This document shows positions 1 to 8,086 of a stretch of DNA of 64,000 nt, one piece after another (positions within the stretch are counted from its first letter, which is position 1; each line of letters opens with the position of its first letter). The notes below the pieces were generated by a model. That model had not been told where the DNA came from. It was given only the letters and a program-made list of their open reading frames with translations, and searched no databases. The translations under genes and the position numbers were made by a program. This DNA comes from Paenibacillus_E sp040812395 (GTDB taxonomy: Bacteria > Bacillota > Bacilli > Paenibacillales > NBRC-103111), in the NCBI RefSeq assembly GCF_040812395.1, contig NZ_JBFNXH010000012.1:1-64000 (forward strand), in the 5' to 3' direction.

Positions 1-1
1 G

Positions 2-3000
2 AAGTACAAAAGCGAAACAGGCTTTGTAAACAACGAGGCCCTTTCCCCTTTCTGGAGCGGCATCGGCCAGCAATACAACGAGTTGTATGCTTCCTTTGCG
101 GCTAATTTTGCCAGCTATAAATCCATTATTCCGAAAATCTACCTGAGCGCCGGGCCTTCCGGAGAGCTTCGCTACCCTTCGTACTATAAGTCCGCAGGCT
201 GGAACTATCCATCCCGTGGCACGTTCCAAGTGTATACGGACACTGCGAAAAACGCGTTCCGTACTGCGATGACAACGAAATACGGCTCACTTAGCGGCGT
301 GAATTCGGCTTGGGGCTTATCCCTCACGAATGTTAGCCAAATCAACCCGCCGAGCGACGGCGATGCGTTCTACTCGACAGGCGGCTACAAATCCACTTAC
401 GGCAAGGATTTCCTCGCCTGGTACCAAAGCGTGCTTGAAAATCATCTGTCCGTCATTGCTACGGCTGCCCACAACAACTTCGACTCCGTGTTCGGCGTAC
501 ATATCGGCGCGAAGATTTCCGGTCTGCACTGGCAATACAACAACCCAACAGCTCCGCACAGCGCCGAAAATGCAGCGGGCTATTATGATTACAACACCCT
601 TATTCAAAAGTTTAAAGACAACAATCTCGATCTGACGTTTACAGCATTGGAAATGAACGATGATGGAAGCTCTCCAAGCTACTCGATGCCTTCCTCATTG
701 GTTGACCAAGTTTCTTCCATTGCCAATAGCAAAGGCGTTCGCTTAAACGGCGAAAACGCGCTGCCTACCGGCAATTTCCAGAAGGTTGAAGAGAAAATTA
801 CGAGATGGAACTACAATGGCTTCACCCTGCTTCGTCTGGCTAACCTTGTAAATGGCGACGGATCTGCCAGCGGCAATATGTCCGGCTACAAGCAGTTCGT
901 CATCAGCCATTCCAAACCGGATACCGATGATGGAACAGGCGACAATCAAGTTACGGTTTACTACAAAAAAGGATTCAGCACGCCTTTCATCCATTATCGT
1001 CCTGCGGGCGGCACATGGACTACAGCACCTGGGGCACAGATTCCTGATTCTGAAGTAAGCGGCTATAGCAAAATCACGATTAAGATCGGTTCCAAAACCC
1101 AATTGGAAGCCGCCTTCAATAATGGCAGCGGCACTTGGGACAGCAATAACTCGCAAAATTATTTCTTCAACGTTGGCACTTGGACGTATACGCCAGGCGC
1201 GAATGGAGCAGCCGGTACGATCAAACAAGGAGCTCCGGAAAATACGGATACTATAGCGCCAAGTGTACCAACGAATGTAGCTGCTAACGGCAAAACGGAT
1301 ACGAGCGTGTCCTTGAGCTGGACAGCTTCTACTGATAACGTTAGTGTAACCGGGTACGAAATTTATCGTGATGGCGCCAAGGTGGCAACATCCACAACAA
1401 ACAGCTACACGAATTCAGGTCTGACTGCTGATACGACTTACAGCTTTACGGTTAAAGCCTACGACGCAGCCGGCAATATTTCAGCTGCAAGCACAGCTGT
1501 TTCTGTAAAAACGAATCCAGCTTCAACAACAGACAATACCGTTACTGTGTACTACAAACGCGGCTATGCAACGCCTTTCATCCACTACCGCCCAGCTGGC
1601 GGCACTTGGACGACAGCGCCAGGCACAGCAATGCCTGTAGCCGAAGCAGCTTATCCAGGTTACAACAAAATCACCATCAATATTGGTACGGCATCCCAAT
1701 TGGAAGCTGTTTTCAACAACGGCAGCGGCACTTGGGACAACAACGGCTCCAAGAACTACCTCTTTAACGTGGGCACTTGGGCATTCACACCGGGCGCTAA
1801 TGGCGCAGCGGGCACGATCACTCCGCTGACTCCTGTCGAACTTGATACGATCGCTCCAAGCGTACCAACGAATGTAGCCGTTTCCGGTAAAACAAGTTCC
1901 AGCGTTTCCTTAAGCTGGACGGCTTCCACCGACAATGTCAACGTGACCGGCTACGAAATTTGGCGCGATGGCGCTAAAGTAGGAACAAGCACCACAACTA
2001 GCTACACCAATACGGGGCTAGCTGCAGGCACTACTTACAGCTACACTGTGAAAGCCTATGATGCAGCTAACAACATTTCGGCTGCAAGCGCAGCTGTTAG
2101 CGCAACGACGGATACCGTTACAACAAACAGCGTGACCGTGTACTACAAACGCGGCTATGCAACGCCTTTCATCCACTACCGCCCAGCTGGCGGCACTTGG
2201 ACGACAGCGCCAGGCACAGCAATGCCTGTGGCCGAAGCAGCTTATCCAGGTTACAACAAAATCACCATCAATATTGGTACGGCATCCCAATTAGAAGCTG
2301 TTTTCAACAATGGCAGCGGCACTTGGGACAACAACGGCTCCAAGAACTACCTCTTTAACGTTGGCACTTGGGCGTTCACACCGGGCGCTAATGGCGCAGC
2401 GGGCACGATCACTCCGCTGACTCCAGTCGAGCTTGATACGATCGCTCCAAGCGTACCAACAAATGTAGCCGTTTCCGGTAAAACCGGTTCCAGCGTTTCC
2501 TTAAGCTGGACGGCTTCCACCGACAATGTCGGCGTGACTGGTTACGAAATTTGGCGCGATGGCGCTAAAGTAGGAACAAGCACCACAACGAGCTATACCA
2601 GCTCTGGTTTAGCTGCTGGCACCACTTACAGCTACACAGTTAAAGCCTACGATGCTGCTGGCAACGTCTCAGCTGCAAGTGCAGCTGTTAGCGCAACGAC
2701 AGATACCGTTACAACAAACAGCGTGACCGTGTACTACAAACGCGGCTACGCAACGCCTTTCATCCACTACCGCCCAACGGGCGGTACGTGGACGACGGCA
2801 CCTGGCGTATCGATGCCCGTTTCCGAATACCCGGCCTACAACAAAGTGACCGTCAACATCGGCACTGCCACCCAATTGGAAGCTGTTTTCAACAACGGCA
2901 GCGGCACTTGGGATAACAACAATTCGAACAATTATTTGTTTAACGTCGGGTCGTGGACATTCACGCCTAGCTCCAACGGTGGACCTGGATCAATCACGGC

Positions 3001-4639
3001 AGCTCCTACTGGCGATGGCGACACAATAGCTCCATCCGTACCGACCAATGTGAATGCATCTGCCAAAACAGACACAACCGTTACACTAAGCTGGACGGCT
3101 TCCACAGACAATGTTGGCGTGGCTGGCTATGAAATCTGGCGTAACGGCGCCAAAGTGGGCACGAGCACAACAACTAGTTATGCAAACATTGGGTTAACGG
3201 CCAGTACAACTTACAGCTACGCGGTGAAAGCCTATGACGCCTCAGGCAACTTTTCTGATGCGAGCACTGCTATTAGTGTAACAACGAACCCTGCAGGCAC
3301 TTTTCAAGCAACCGATTGGAGCAAGCAAAGCATTTACTTTATTATGACAGACCGTTTCGTCAACGGAGACCCCTCCAATGACAATGCCGGCGGGTTTAAT
3401 TCCGACAAGAACGATCCGGGCAAATGGCATGGCGGCGATTTCCAAGGCATTATCAACAATCTGGATTACATCAAAAACATGGGCTTCACAGCCATCTGGA
3501 TTACACCAGTAACCGCCCAAAAGAGCCAGAACGCTTACCATGGTTACCATACTTATGACTTCTACTCCATCGACGGTCATCTGGGCTCCATGGATAAATT
3601 TAAAGAGTTGGTTTCAACGGCTCACAACAAAAACATCGCCGTCATGCTGGACGTCGTTCCTAACCATACGGGCGACTTCCAACCTGGCGGCTTTGCCAAA
3701 GCACCTTTTGACAAGTTCGACTGGTATCACCATAATGGAAGCGGTGATGAAAACGGTGAGGTTGCCGGACTAGACGATCTGAATCAAGAGAATCCGGCTA
3801 CGGCGGCTGAGCTGAAAAACTGGATTCAATGGTTGATTAACGAGTCCAAAGTCGACGGGTTACGGGTAGATACAGCCAAGCACATGCCAAAATGGTTCCT
3901 GAAGGACTTTGACACTGCAGCTAACACATTTACGATTGGTGAGGTATATAACGGAGATCCTAATTTTGTCGGCGATTACTCCAAATATTTGGACGCCGTT
4001 ATTGATTTCCCGATGTACTACACGATTAAAGATGTCTTCGGTGCAGACCAATCCATGAATAAAATCAAAGAGCGTTATGCGCAGGATTCGAATTATCGTG
4101 ATGCCAGATTGAACGGCCTATTCATCGATAATCACGATGTGACGCGCTTCCTGAACCAAGCTACCGGCAGACCGGGCAACGGCTCTGACAAATGGCCGCA
4201 GCTGAAAGCCGCTCTGGGCTTCATGCTGACATCCCGCGGTATTCCGATTTTGTACCAAGGTACAGAGCTCGGCTACAGCGGCGGTAATGATCCGGCTAAC
4301 CGCGAGGACGTCGTACCGAACGCTAACCATGAATTGTACAAGTATATCGCGAAGGTCAATGCCGTACGCAACAGCCACCCTGCCTTGCAAAACGGTACCC
4401 AAAAGGAAAAATGGGTCGACAATAACTTCTACAGCTTCCAACGCTCCAAAGACGGAGATGAAGCCATTGTCCTCATTAACAACTCCTGGAACTCAGAAAC
4501 GCGTACTATTAGCGGCTACGAGAATTTCTCGAATGGAACTTCCCTTACGAATCAGCTAGGTTCGGATACGGTGCAAATTAACGGAGGCTCGATTACCGTT
4601 ACGCTGGCACCAAAAGAGGTTAAAATTTTTACGAAGTAA
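2..4639 (+). CDS. beta-amylase/alpha-amylase polyprotein, 5' end outside window
   Basis: The frame is open from the first base, so the signal peptide and first part of the enzyme lie upstream; a TTG at 83 is internal. The visible order is: the end of a GH14 beta-amylase (to about 930) with the catalytic acid Glu in GPSGELRYPSY (codon 164) and the base Glu in GENALP (codon 752); four CBM25 starch-binding domains alternating with four fibronectin type III domains (about 945-3290, exact 591-bp period); and a GH13 alpha-amylase (about 3300-4639) with nucleophile Asp in GLRVDTAKH (codon 3869), acid/base Glu in GEVYNG (3941) and Asp in FIDNHD (4136). P. polymyxa is known to make one precursor with both activities. 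The product should be secreted and act on starch, giving maltose and dextrins for the importer at 38770-42285. All visible catalytic residues are intact. Confidence 0.95.
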   Translation, partial: KYKSETGFVNNEALSPFWSGIGQQYNELYASFAANFASYKSIIPKIYLSAGPSGELRYPSYYKSAGWNYPSRGTFQVYTDTAKNAFRTAMTTKYGSLSGVNSAWGLSLTNVSQINPPSDGDAFYSTGGYKSTYGKDFLAWYQSVLENHLSVIATAAHNNFDSVFGVHIGAKISGLHWQYNNPTAPHSAENAAGYYDYNTLIQKFKDNNLDLTFTALEMNDDGSSPSYSMPSSLVDQVSSIANSKGVRLNGENALPTGNFQKVEEKITRWNYNGFTLLRLANLVNGDGSASGNMSGYKQFVISHSKPDTDDGTGDNQVTVYYKKGFSTPFIHYRPAGGTWTTAPGAQIPDSEVSGYSKITIKIGSKTQLEAAFNNGSGTWDSNNSQNYFFNVGTWTYTPGANGAAGTIKQGAPENTDTIAPSVPTNVAANGKTDTSVSLSWTASTDNVSVTGYEIYRDGAKVATSTTNSYTNSGLTADTTYSFTVKAYDAAGNISAASTAVSVKTNPASTTDNTVTVYYKRGYATPFIHYRPAGGTWTTAPGTAMPVAEAAYPGYNKITINIGTASQLEAVFNNGSGTWDNNGSKNYLFNVGTWAFTPGANGAAGTITPLTPVELDTIAPSVPTNVAVSGKTSSSVSLSWTASTDNVNVTGYEIWRDGAKVGTSTTTSYTNTGLAAGTTYSYTVKAYDAANNISAASAAVSATTDTVTTNSVTVYYKRGYATPFIHYRPAGGTWTTAPGTAMPVAEAAYPGYNKITINIGTASQLEAVFNNGSGTWDNNGSKNYLFNVGTWAFTPGANGAAGTITPLTPVELDTIAPSVPTNVAVSGKTGSSVSLSWTASTDNVGVTGYEIWRDGAKVGTSTTTSYTSSGLAAGTTYSYTVKAYDAAGNVSAASAAVSATTDTVTTNSVTVYYKRGYATPFIHYRPTGGTWTTAPGVSMPVSEYPAYNKVTVNIGTATQLEAVFNNGSGTWDNNNSNNYLFNVGSWTFTPSSNGGPGSITAAPTGDGDTIAPSVPTNVNASAKTDTTVTLSWTASTDNVGVAGYEIWRNGAKVGTSTTTSYANIGLTASTTYSYAVKAYDASGNFSDASTAISVTTNPAGTFQATDWSKQSIYFIMTDRFVNGDPSNDNAGGFNSDKNDPGKWHGGDFQGIINNLDYIKNMGFTAIWITPVTAQKSQNAYHGYHTYDFYSIDGHLGSMDKFKELVSTAHNKNIAVMLDVVPNHTGDFQPGGFAKAPFDKFDWYHHNGSGDENGEVAGLDDLNQENPATAAELKNWIQWLINESKVDGLRVDTAKHMPKWFLKDFDTAANTFTIGEVYNGDPNFVGDYSKYLDAVIDFPMYYTIKDVFGADQSMNKIKERYAQDSNYRDARLNGLFIDNHDVTRFLNQATGRPGNGSDKWPQLKAALGFMLTSRGIPILYQGTELGYSGGNDPANREDVVPNANHELYKYIAKVNAVRNSHPALQNGTQKEKWVDNNFYSFQRSKDGDEAIVLINNSWNSETRTISGYENFSNGTSLTNQLGSDTVQINGGSITVTLAPKEVKIFTK
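956..3290 (+). repeat. four tandem CBM25-FN3 modules, 591-bp period
   Basis: The repeated VTVYYK block starts at about 956, 1547, 2138 and 2729, so each module is exactly 591 bp (197 codons). Each holds one CBM25 (conserved TPFIHYRP and FNNGSGTWD) followed by one fibronectin type III domain (IAPSVPTNV ... AYDA.GN.S.AS). Modules 2 and 3 are nearly identical at nucleotide level, with only scattered third-position changes, while 1 and 4 have drifted. This points to recent expansion by unequal recombination. Confidence 0.9.
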
Positions 4640-4640
4640 G

Positions 4641-4708
4641 CGCACAGCAAAGTAAAAGGCCTAGCGGAAGATCACAGATCACCGCTAGGTTCTTTGCTTT
4701 GCTGTGCG
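4641..4708 (+). terminator. two-tier hairpin terminator after the amylase
   Basis: Two bases after the stop codon a large inverted repeat begins. The outer arms CGCACAGCAAAG (4641-4652) and CTTTGCTGTGCG (4697-4708) are perfect 12-mers. Nested inside are CCTAGCGG (4660-4667) and CCGCTAGG (4682-4689). A T-rich stretch follows the inner stem. It should end amylase transcription. Confidence 0.75.
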
Positions 4709-4811
4709 ATGCGTTTGAGCGTGTGGAGGGAATGGGGTATGGAATCGCTTTCCCCCACACCTCTTCCCTCTTCAACTTTGTGCTGCCTTCTTCTCTTTTC
4801 GCTAACTTGTC

Positions 4812-5393
4812 TTCCATCCGGTATTTATACCCATGAACACCCCTGTAAGAGTACGATTCAGGCTACATTTCGCCTCCGCAAGCTTCACGAGAAAACGAAG
4901 GAGATACTGCCGAACCGTCAATCCCCATGTAACAGCGATATCGACGGAACTACGAAGCCTCCGCAAGCCTCGCAAGGAAACCGTGGAGGTACTACCAGAC
5001 CTCCTATTCCCCATGCAACAGCGATATCCACGGAACTACGATGCCTTATTCCACGATAACCTCCCTTTTCTCCCTATGAAGCGGAACTAGGGTGCGTTAA
5101 ATGAGCGAACATGTGCCCAAACCCCAGCATTTCCTGCTCATAACGCACTGTAGTTCCGCGAAATGTCCCTACAATCGAAAATACCGCCTCTTAACGCACC
5201 CACGTTCCGCTCACCCGTGCAAAAAGACGATCTATCGCAGATCGGAGGCGGTATTTCAATGATCCAAACCGCTGTGGCACTTCCAGATCTCCTACGCCCA
5301 TCCTGTCAAATAGCTCGTACCACACGATGCGTGCGAAATCTCTCCGCTCTGCGAGCTCGTCACACACTCATACGTGACGACATAGGCTTTCTG
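4812..5393 (+). repeat. structured intergenic repeat, copy A
   Basis: Copy A of a family found three times in this window (others at 31115-31613 and 43752-44119), all in the same orientation. The part shared by all three is 5017-5393. It contains a long imperfect hairpin (5081-5107 with 5136-5159, arms of type GGAACTA..GTGCGTTA), a second nested hairpin (ATACCGCCTC near 5180 pairing with GAGGCGGTAT near 5245, enclosing CGATCT-ATCGC-AGATCG), and a 3' hairpin TCGTCAC/GTGACGA (about 5358-5380). Short open frames cross it but are not conserved between copies, so it is probably non-coding. Copy A also carries an internal tandem duplication of about 85 bp (4872-4956 and 4957-5041). The rest of the gap from 4709 to 4811 shows nothing recognisable. 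Confidence 0.75.
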
Positions 5394-5452
5394 GCGTGTT
5401 AGAATGAGTAGTCCTAACGCTTTAGTCCTATAAAGAATTTAACATTCTATAA

Positions 5453-5489
5453 AAAAGAGAAGGAGACCCATGTCCCCTCCTCTTTTTTT
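5453..5489 (-). terminator. hairpin terminator of the 75-residue gene
   Basis: An A-rich/GAGAAGGAG arm pairs with CTCCTC plus a T-run around a short loop. On the minus strand the stem is followed by six Ts. It overlaps the stop codon of the gene at 5488-5715 and could also act on the plus strand. Confidence 0.6.
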
Positions 5490-5715
5490 ATGGCTTTGGC
5501 ACTTCGCGCTTCATTCTGACGGGACCTTCCACCCAATTCTCACGGTTCATCCGCTTCACCTGATTAATGGGATTCGCAGGATCAATCGTTTCGCTGACCA
5601 CTCCGCTATTTGCAGCCTGCTGCTCGGCAGCAAGCTTAGCTTTATAGCCAGTGCCTGCTGGCGGTCCGCCGCCGCCGTTGCGTTTACCTTTGTTCCAAAC
5701 TCTGCCTTTGCTCAT
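5488..5715 (-). CDS. small basic hypothetical protein (75 aa)
   Basis: The product is a 75-residue, Lys/Arg-rich, Gly/Pro-rich protein starting MSKGRVWNKGKRNGGGG, with no membrane segment or Cys. An ATGGAGTTG ribosome-binding site lies about 7 bases before the ATG and a hairpin terminator overlaps the stop, so it looks like a genuine monocistronic gene. I do not recognise the family. Its composition and size would suit a small nucleic-acid-binding or spore-associated protein, but this is only a guess. Confidence 0.5.
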   Translation of the reverse strand: MSKGRVWNKGKRNGGGGPPAGTGYKAKLAAEQQAANSGVVSETIDPANPINQVKRMNRENWVEGPVRMKREVPKP

Positions 5716-5789
5716 TTCACAACTCCATTTTTTGTTTTAAGTGTAAAGGCAATAGAGCTAAAACGCAAATAGCGCAGGCCTCATCGGAG

Positions 5790-6329
5790 TTACTGGACAA
5801 GTGCAGTCTGAGGTGTTCGGATATAATCCGAGTACTTTTTGGCCTCCTCGGCCACATAATCTACGTTCGTTCTCGTAACCTCATAAGCGACAAATGCTGG
5901 AAGATAAGTCGCGTTGCACTTGGTTAATGTACTTTGGATCGGTCGCAGCAATTCACTGATCGTGAACCAGTTCTCTCCGCCTGAACGATACGCATTCTTC
6001 GATCCGCCCGTCGTCGTTGCCACAACAAACTCTTTTCCTTGCAGATTGTCGCCCTGCGGACCGAACGCCCAGCCATACGTGAATACATCGTCAAACCACT
6101 TCTTCAAGAGAGGCGGACAGGAGTACCAATACAAGGGAAACTGGAGAACGATGCGATCATGGGCAAGCAGCAGTTCGTGCTCCTTCTCCACATTAATATG
6201 CCAATTGGGGTACTCCTTATAAAGGTCGCGAACCGTTATGTCTGCGTCCCCTTTCAATTCACTGGCAAAAGCTTGGTTGGCACCAGACACACTCAGATCC
6301 GGATGCGCAACGATAACCATAATTTTCAT
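5790..6329 (-). CDS. NAD(P)H oxidoreductase, flavodoxin-like fold (YwrO/KefF type)
   Basis: The 179-residue protein matches flavodoxin_2 quinone reductases: N-terminal MVIVAHPD beta strand and phosphate loop, FPLYWYSCPPLLKKWFDDVFTYGWAFG core, and the conserved TTGGS loop near residue 110. Such enzymes bind FAD or FMN and reduce quinones or other electrophiles with two electrons. I start at the ATG at 6329 rather than the GTG nine bases upstream because AAAGGGTGA sits just before it. The gene is divergent from an HxlR regulator at 6571 across about 240 bp. This arrangement is typical of YodB/CatR-type electrophile-responsive pairs, so induction by quinones or diamide-like stress is likely. Confidence 0.85.
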   Translation of the reverse strand: MKIMVIVAHPDLSVSGANQAFASELKGDADITVRDLYKEYPNWHINVEKEHELLLAHDRIVLQFPLYWYSCPPLLKKWFDDVFTYGWAFGPQGDNLQGKEFVVATTTGGSKNAYRSGGENWFTISELLRPIQSTLTKCNATYLPAFVAYEVTRTNVDYVAEEAKKYSDYIRTPQTALVQ

Positions 6330-6471
6330 GCCCTTCACCCTTTCGGCAACATATGTTCAACCCTATTATTCACGAGATTGATCCCTTTGCAAAGTACGCT
6401 CTTTATTCATACTTAGTACGGATTTGCGTACATTTGACGTTGCTTGGGTTTCGGCGAACAGTATGAAAAAA

Positions 6472-6504
6472 CGTACTATGTACGAAAAATAAAAGTACTA
6501 TAAT
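6472..6504 (+). promoter_or_regulatory. candidate HxlR operator and -10 box
   Basis: A palindrome CGTAC-TAT-GTACG (6472-6484) lies 14 bases upstream of a perfect TATAAT (6499-6504) that reads towards the HxlR gene. Further GTAC half-sites occur at about 6393, 6416 and 6427, towards the divergent oxidoreductase. This suggests autoregulation and control of the divergent gene. The -35 is poor, which fits a regulated promoter. Confidence 0.45.
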
Positions 6505-6570
6505 ATATCGGAATACTTTGCTAAAGTAACAGCATAGGCGTTAGCGATGAACGAAGAAAGGGATGGTCAC

Positions 6571-6942
6571 ATGAGCGTACCGATGCGCGATTGCTTTACT
6601 ACACAAGGTATTTTAGCTACCTTACAGGTCATTGGCGGAAAATGGAAGCCGCTTATTTTATTTATTTTGCTGCAGGATGGCACCAAACGATTCGGAGAAT
6701 TAAGACGTATGCTGCCAGGTGTCACGCAGGGCATGCTCACCAATCAGCTTCGCGAACTGGAACAGGATGGCATTATTGTGCGACGGATTTATCAGCAAAT
6801 CCCGCCGAAGGTTGAATATGAGTTATCCGAACACGGAAAAACGTTAAGCGGCGTGCTAGGCAATATGTGTGGCTGGGGATTCCAGCATTTGGCGTTTATG
6901 AATCCATCAAATGGCACATCTGAGCACGCGGAAGACAAATAA
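6571..6942 (+). CDS. HxlR-family transcriptional regulator with N-terminal redox Cys
   Basis: This is a winged-helix protein of 123 residues with the HxlR signature: IGGKWKPLILFIL (residues about 20-32), FGELRRMLPGVTQGMLTNQLRELEQDGII (recognition helix) and the PPKVEYELSEHGK wing. I choose the ATG at 6571 over the one at 6547 because AAAGGGATG lies correctly before it. This puts a single Cys at position 8, matching the redox-sensing Cys6 of YodB or Cys14 of HypR. It probably represses itself and the divergent NAD(P)H oxidoreductase and releases DNA when the Cys is oxidised or alkylated. Confidence 0.88.
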   Translation: MSVPMRDCFTTQGILATLQVIGGKWKPLILFILLQDGTKRFGELRRMLPGVTQGMLTNQLRELEQDGIIVRRIYQQIPPKVEYELSEHGKTLSGVLGNMCGWGFQHLAFMNPSNGTSEHAEDK

Positions 6943-6944
6943 AA

Positions 6945-6970
6945 AGGACAGCAACCTTCTCTGCTGTCCT
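6945..6970 (-). terminator. hairpin terminator between convergent genes
   Basis: Perfect 9-bp arms AGGACAGCA (6945-6953) and TGCTGTCCT (6962-6970) are followed on the minus strand by TTTTTAT. It ends the minus-strand gene at 6989-7996 and lies just after the HxlR stop. Confidence 0.75.
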
Positions 6971-6988
6971 GCGAATCGTTACGCGAAG

Positions 6989-7996
6989 CTATCCCTGCAA
7001 ATTAAAAGCTTGCGCCAACAAGCGGTATGAATGCACGCGCGCTTCAACATCATGAATCGGCGATACAACCATGATTTCATCAGCTTGATACGCTTCATTC
7101 AACCGAAGCATCTCTTCTCTTACTTGCTGAGGCGTTCCGATGATACGCTTATGGCGTCCGCCGCGGATTAGAGCAAAATCGGCTTCGGTATAAGGGTAGC
7201 CCATCGCGGTTTCCACAGAAGGAAAATAAGGCAGCAGCCTGCCTTGCCCCAGCGAAAGGAAGAACAAATCCGTGCTCGTTGCGAGCCGGTTCGCTTCTTC
7301 TTCGGTATCCGCGCAAACCACGAGCACAGCTGCCAAGGAGCGCGGCTTATCGTTCAGGATCGAAGGCTGGAAATGCTCGCGGTAGATGCGCAGCGCCTCT
7401 GTACAGTCCGCATTGCCGAAAAACTGCGCGAAACCAAAAGCGGCACCCTGCCGGGCAGCGATTCTCGCGCTGTCGTAGGAAGAGCCCAGCAGCCAAATCT
7501 CAGGCGCTGTAGAAATAATCGGTGAGGCATGCAGTGCCGCGAACCGATGGTCATGCGGCAGCGAATCATGCAAATAGCCCGTCAAATCCGCCACTTGCTG
7601 CGGATATTGATCCACGCTTGTGTATTTTCCTTCCTGCAAAGCCCGCGTAGAGATCGGCATTCCCCCAGGCGCGCGGCCGAGCCCAACATCGATGCGCCCG
7701 GGATGCAGGGCTTCCAGCAGGCGGAAGTTCTCCGCCACCTTATACGCGCTGTAATGCGGCATCATAATGCCGCCAGAGCCTAGACGAATGCGCGACGTCT
7801 GTGCGGCCAAATGCGCGATCAGCACCTCCGGGCTCGAATGTGCCAGAGCCTGCGAAGCATGATGCTCAGACAGCCAGTATCGGCTGTATCCCAGCTTATC
7901 CGCTTCCTGAGCCAAAGCTGTCGTTTCAGCAAGCGCCTGCGCTGCTGTGCGGCCTTCCCCTATTTGCGATTGGTCCAAAATCCCCAATTTCATCAT
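6989..7996 (-). CDS. luciferase-like (LLM class) flavin-dependent monooxygenase
   Basis: The 335-residue TIM-barrel protein is of the short MsnO8/YtmO/YceB type, with LGILDQSQIGEG start, YWLSEHHASQALAHSSPEVLIAHLAAQT, RLGSGGIMMPHYSAYKVAENF and DVGLGRAPGG motifs. The family uses reduced flavin supplied by a separate reductase to oxygenate substrates. GAGGTGATCAG precedes the ATG. Hairpins separate it from the SDR on its 5' side and from the HxlR gene on its 3' side, so it is probably its own transcript at the edge of the sulfur island. Its closest relative in the window is the gene at 26017-27030. The substrate is unknown. Confidence 0.88.
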   Translation of the reverse strand: MMKLGILDQSQIGEGRTAAQALAETTALAQEADKLGYSRYWLSEHHASQALAHSSPEVLIAHLAAQTSRIRLGSGGIMMPHYSAYKVAENFRLLEALHPGRIDVGLGRAPGGMPISTRALQEGKYTSVDQYPQQVADLTGYLHDSLPHDHRFAALHASPIISTAPEIWLLGSSYDSARIAARQGAAFGFAQFFGNADCTEALRIYREHFQPSILNDKPRSLAAVLVVCADTEEEANRLATSTDLFFLSLGQGRLLPYFPSVETAMGYPYTEADFALIRGGRHKRIIGTPQQVREEMLRLNEAYQADEIMVVSPIHDVEARVHSYRLLAQAFNLQG

Positions 7997-8045
7997 CTGA
8001 TCACCTCGCTATAACTGTAACATATTTAAGCACAGAATAGCAAAA

Positions 8046-8070
8046 AGCAGCCGAGATCTCTCCCGACTGC
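8046..8070 (-). terminator. hairpin terminator after the SDR at 8087
   Basis: The imperfect arms GCAGCCGAGA and TCCCGACTGC are followed on the minus strand by CTTTTTG. It lies 17 bases after the SDR stop and probably ends the long minus-strand transcript. Confidence 0.55.
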
Positions 8071-8086
8071 CCACTCGATGATGCCA

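Noticed and set aside
83..85. TTG at 83 as start of the amylase
   Set aside because: The frame is open to the window edge and the upstream codons continue the beta-amylase sequence.
4694..5402. Several open frames of 70-120 codons within repeat copy A
   Set aside because: The frames are not kept in copies B and C, which have insertions and deletions not in multiples of three. The conservation is that of stems, not codons.
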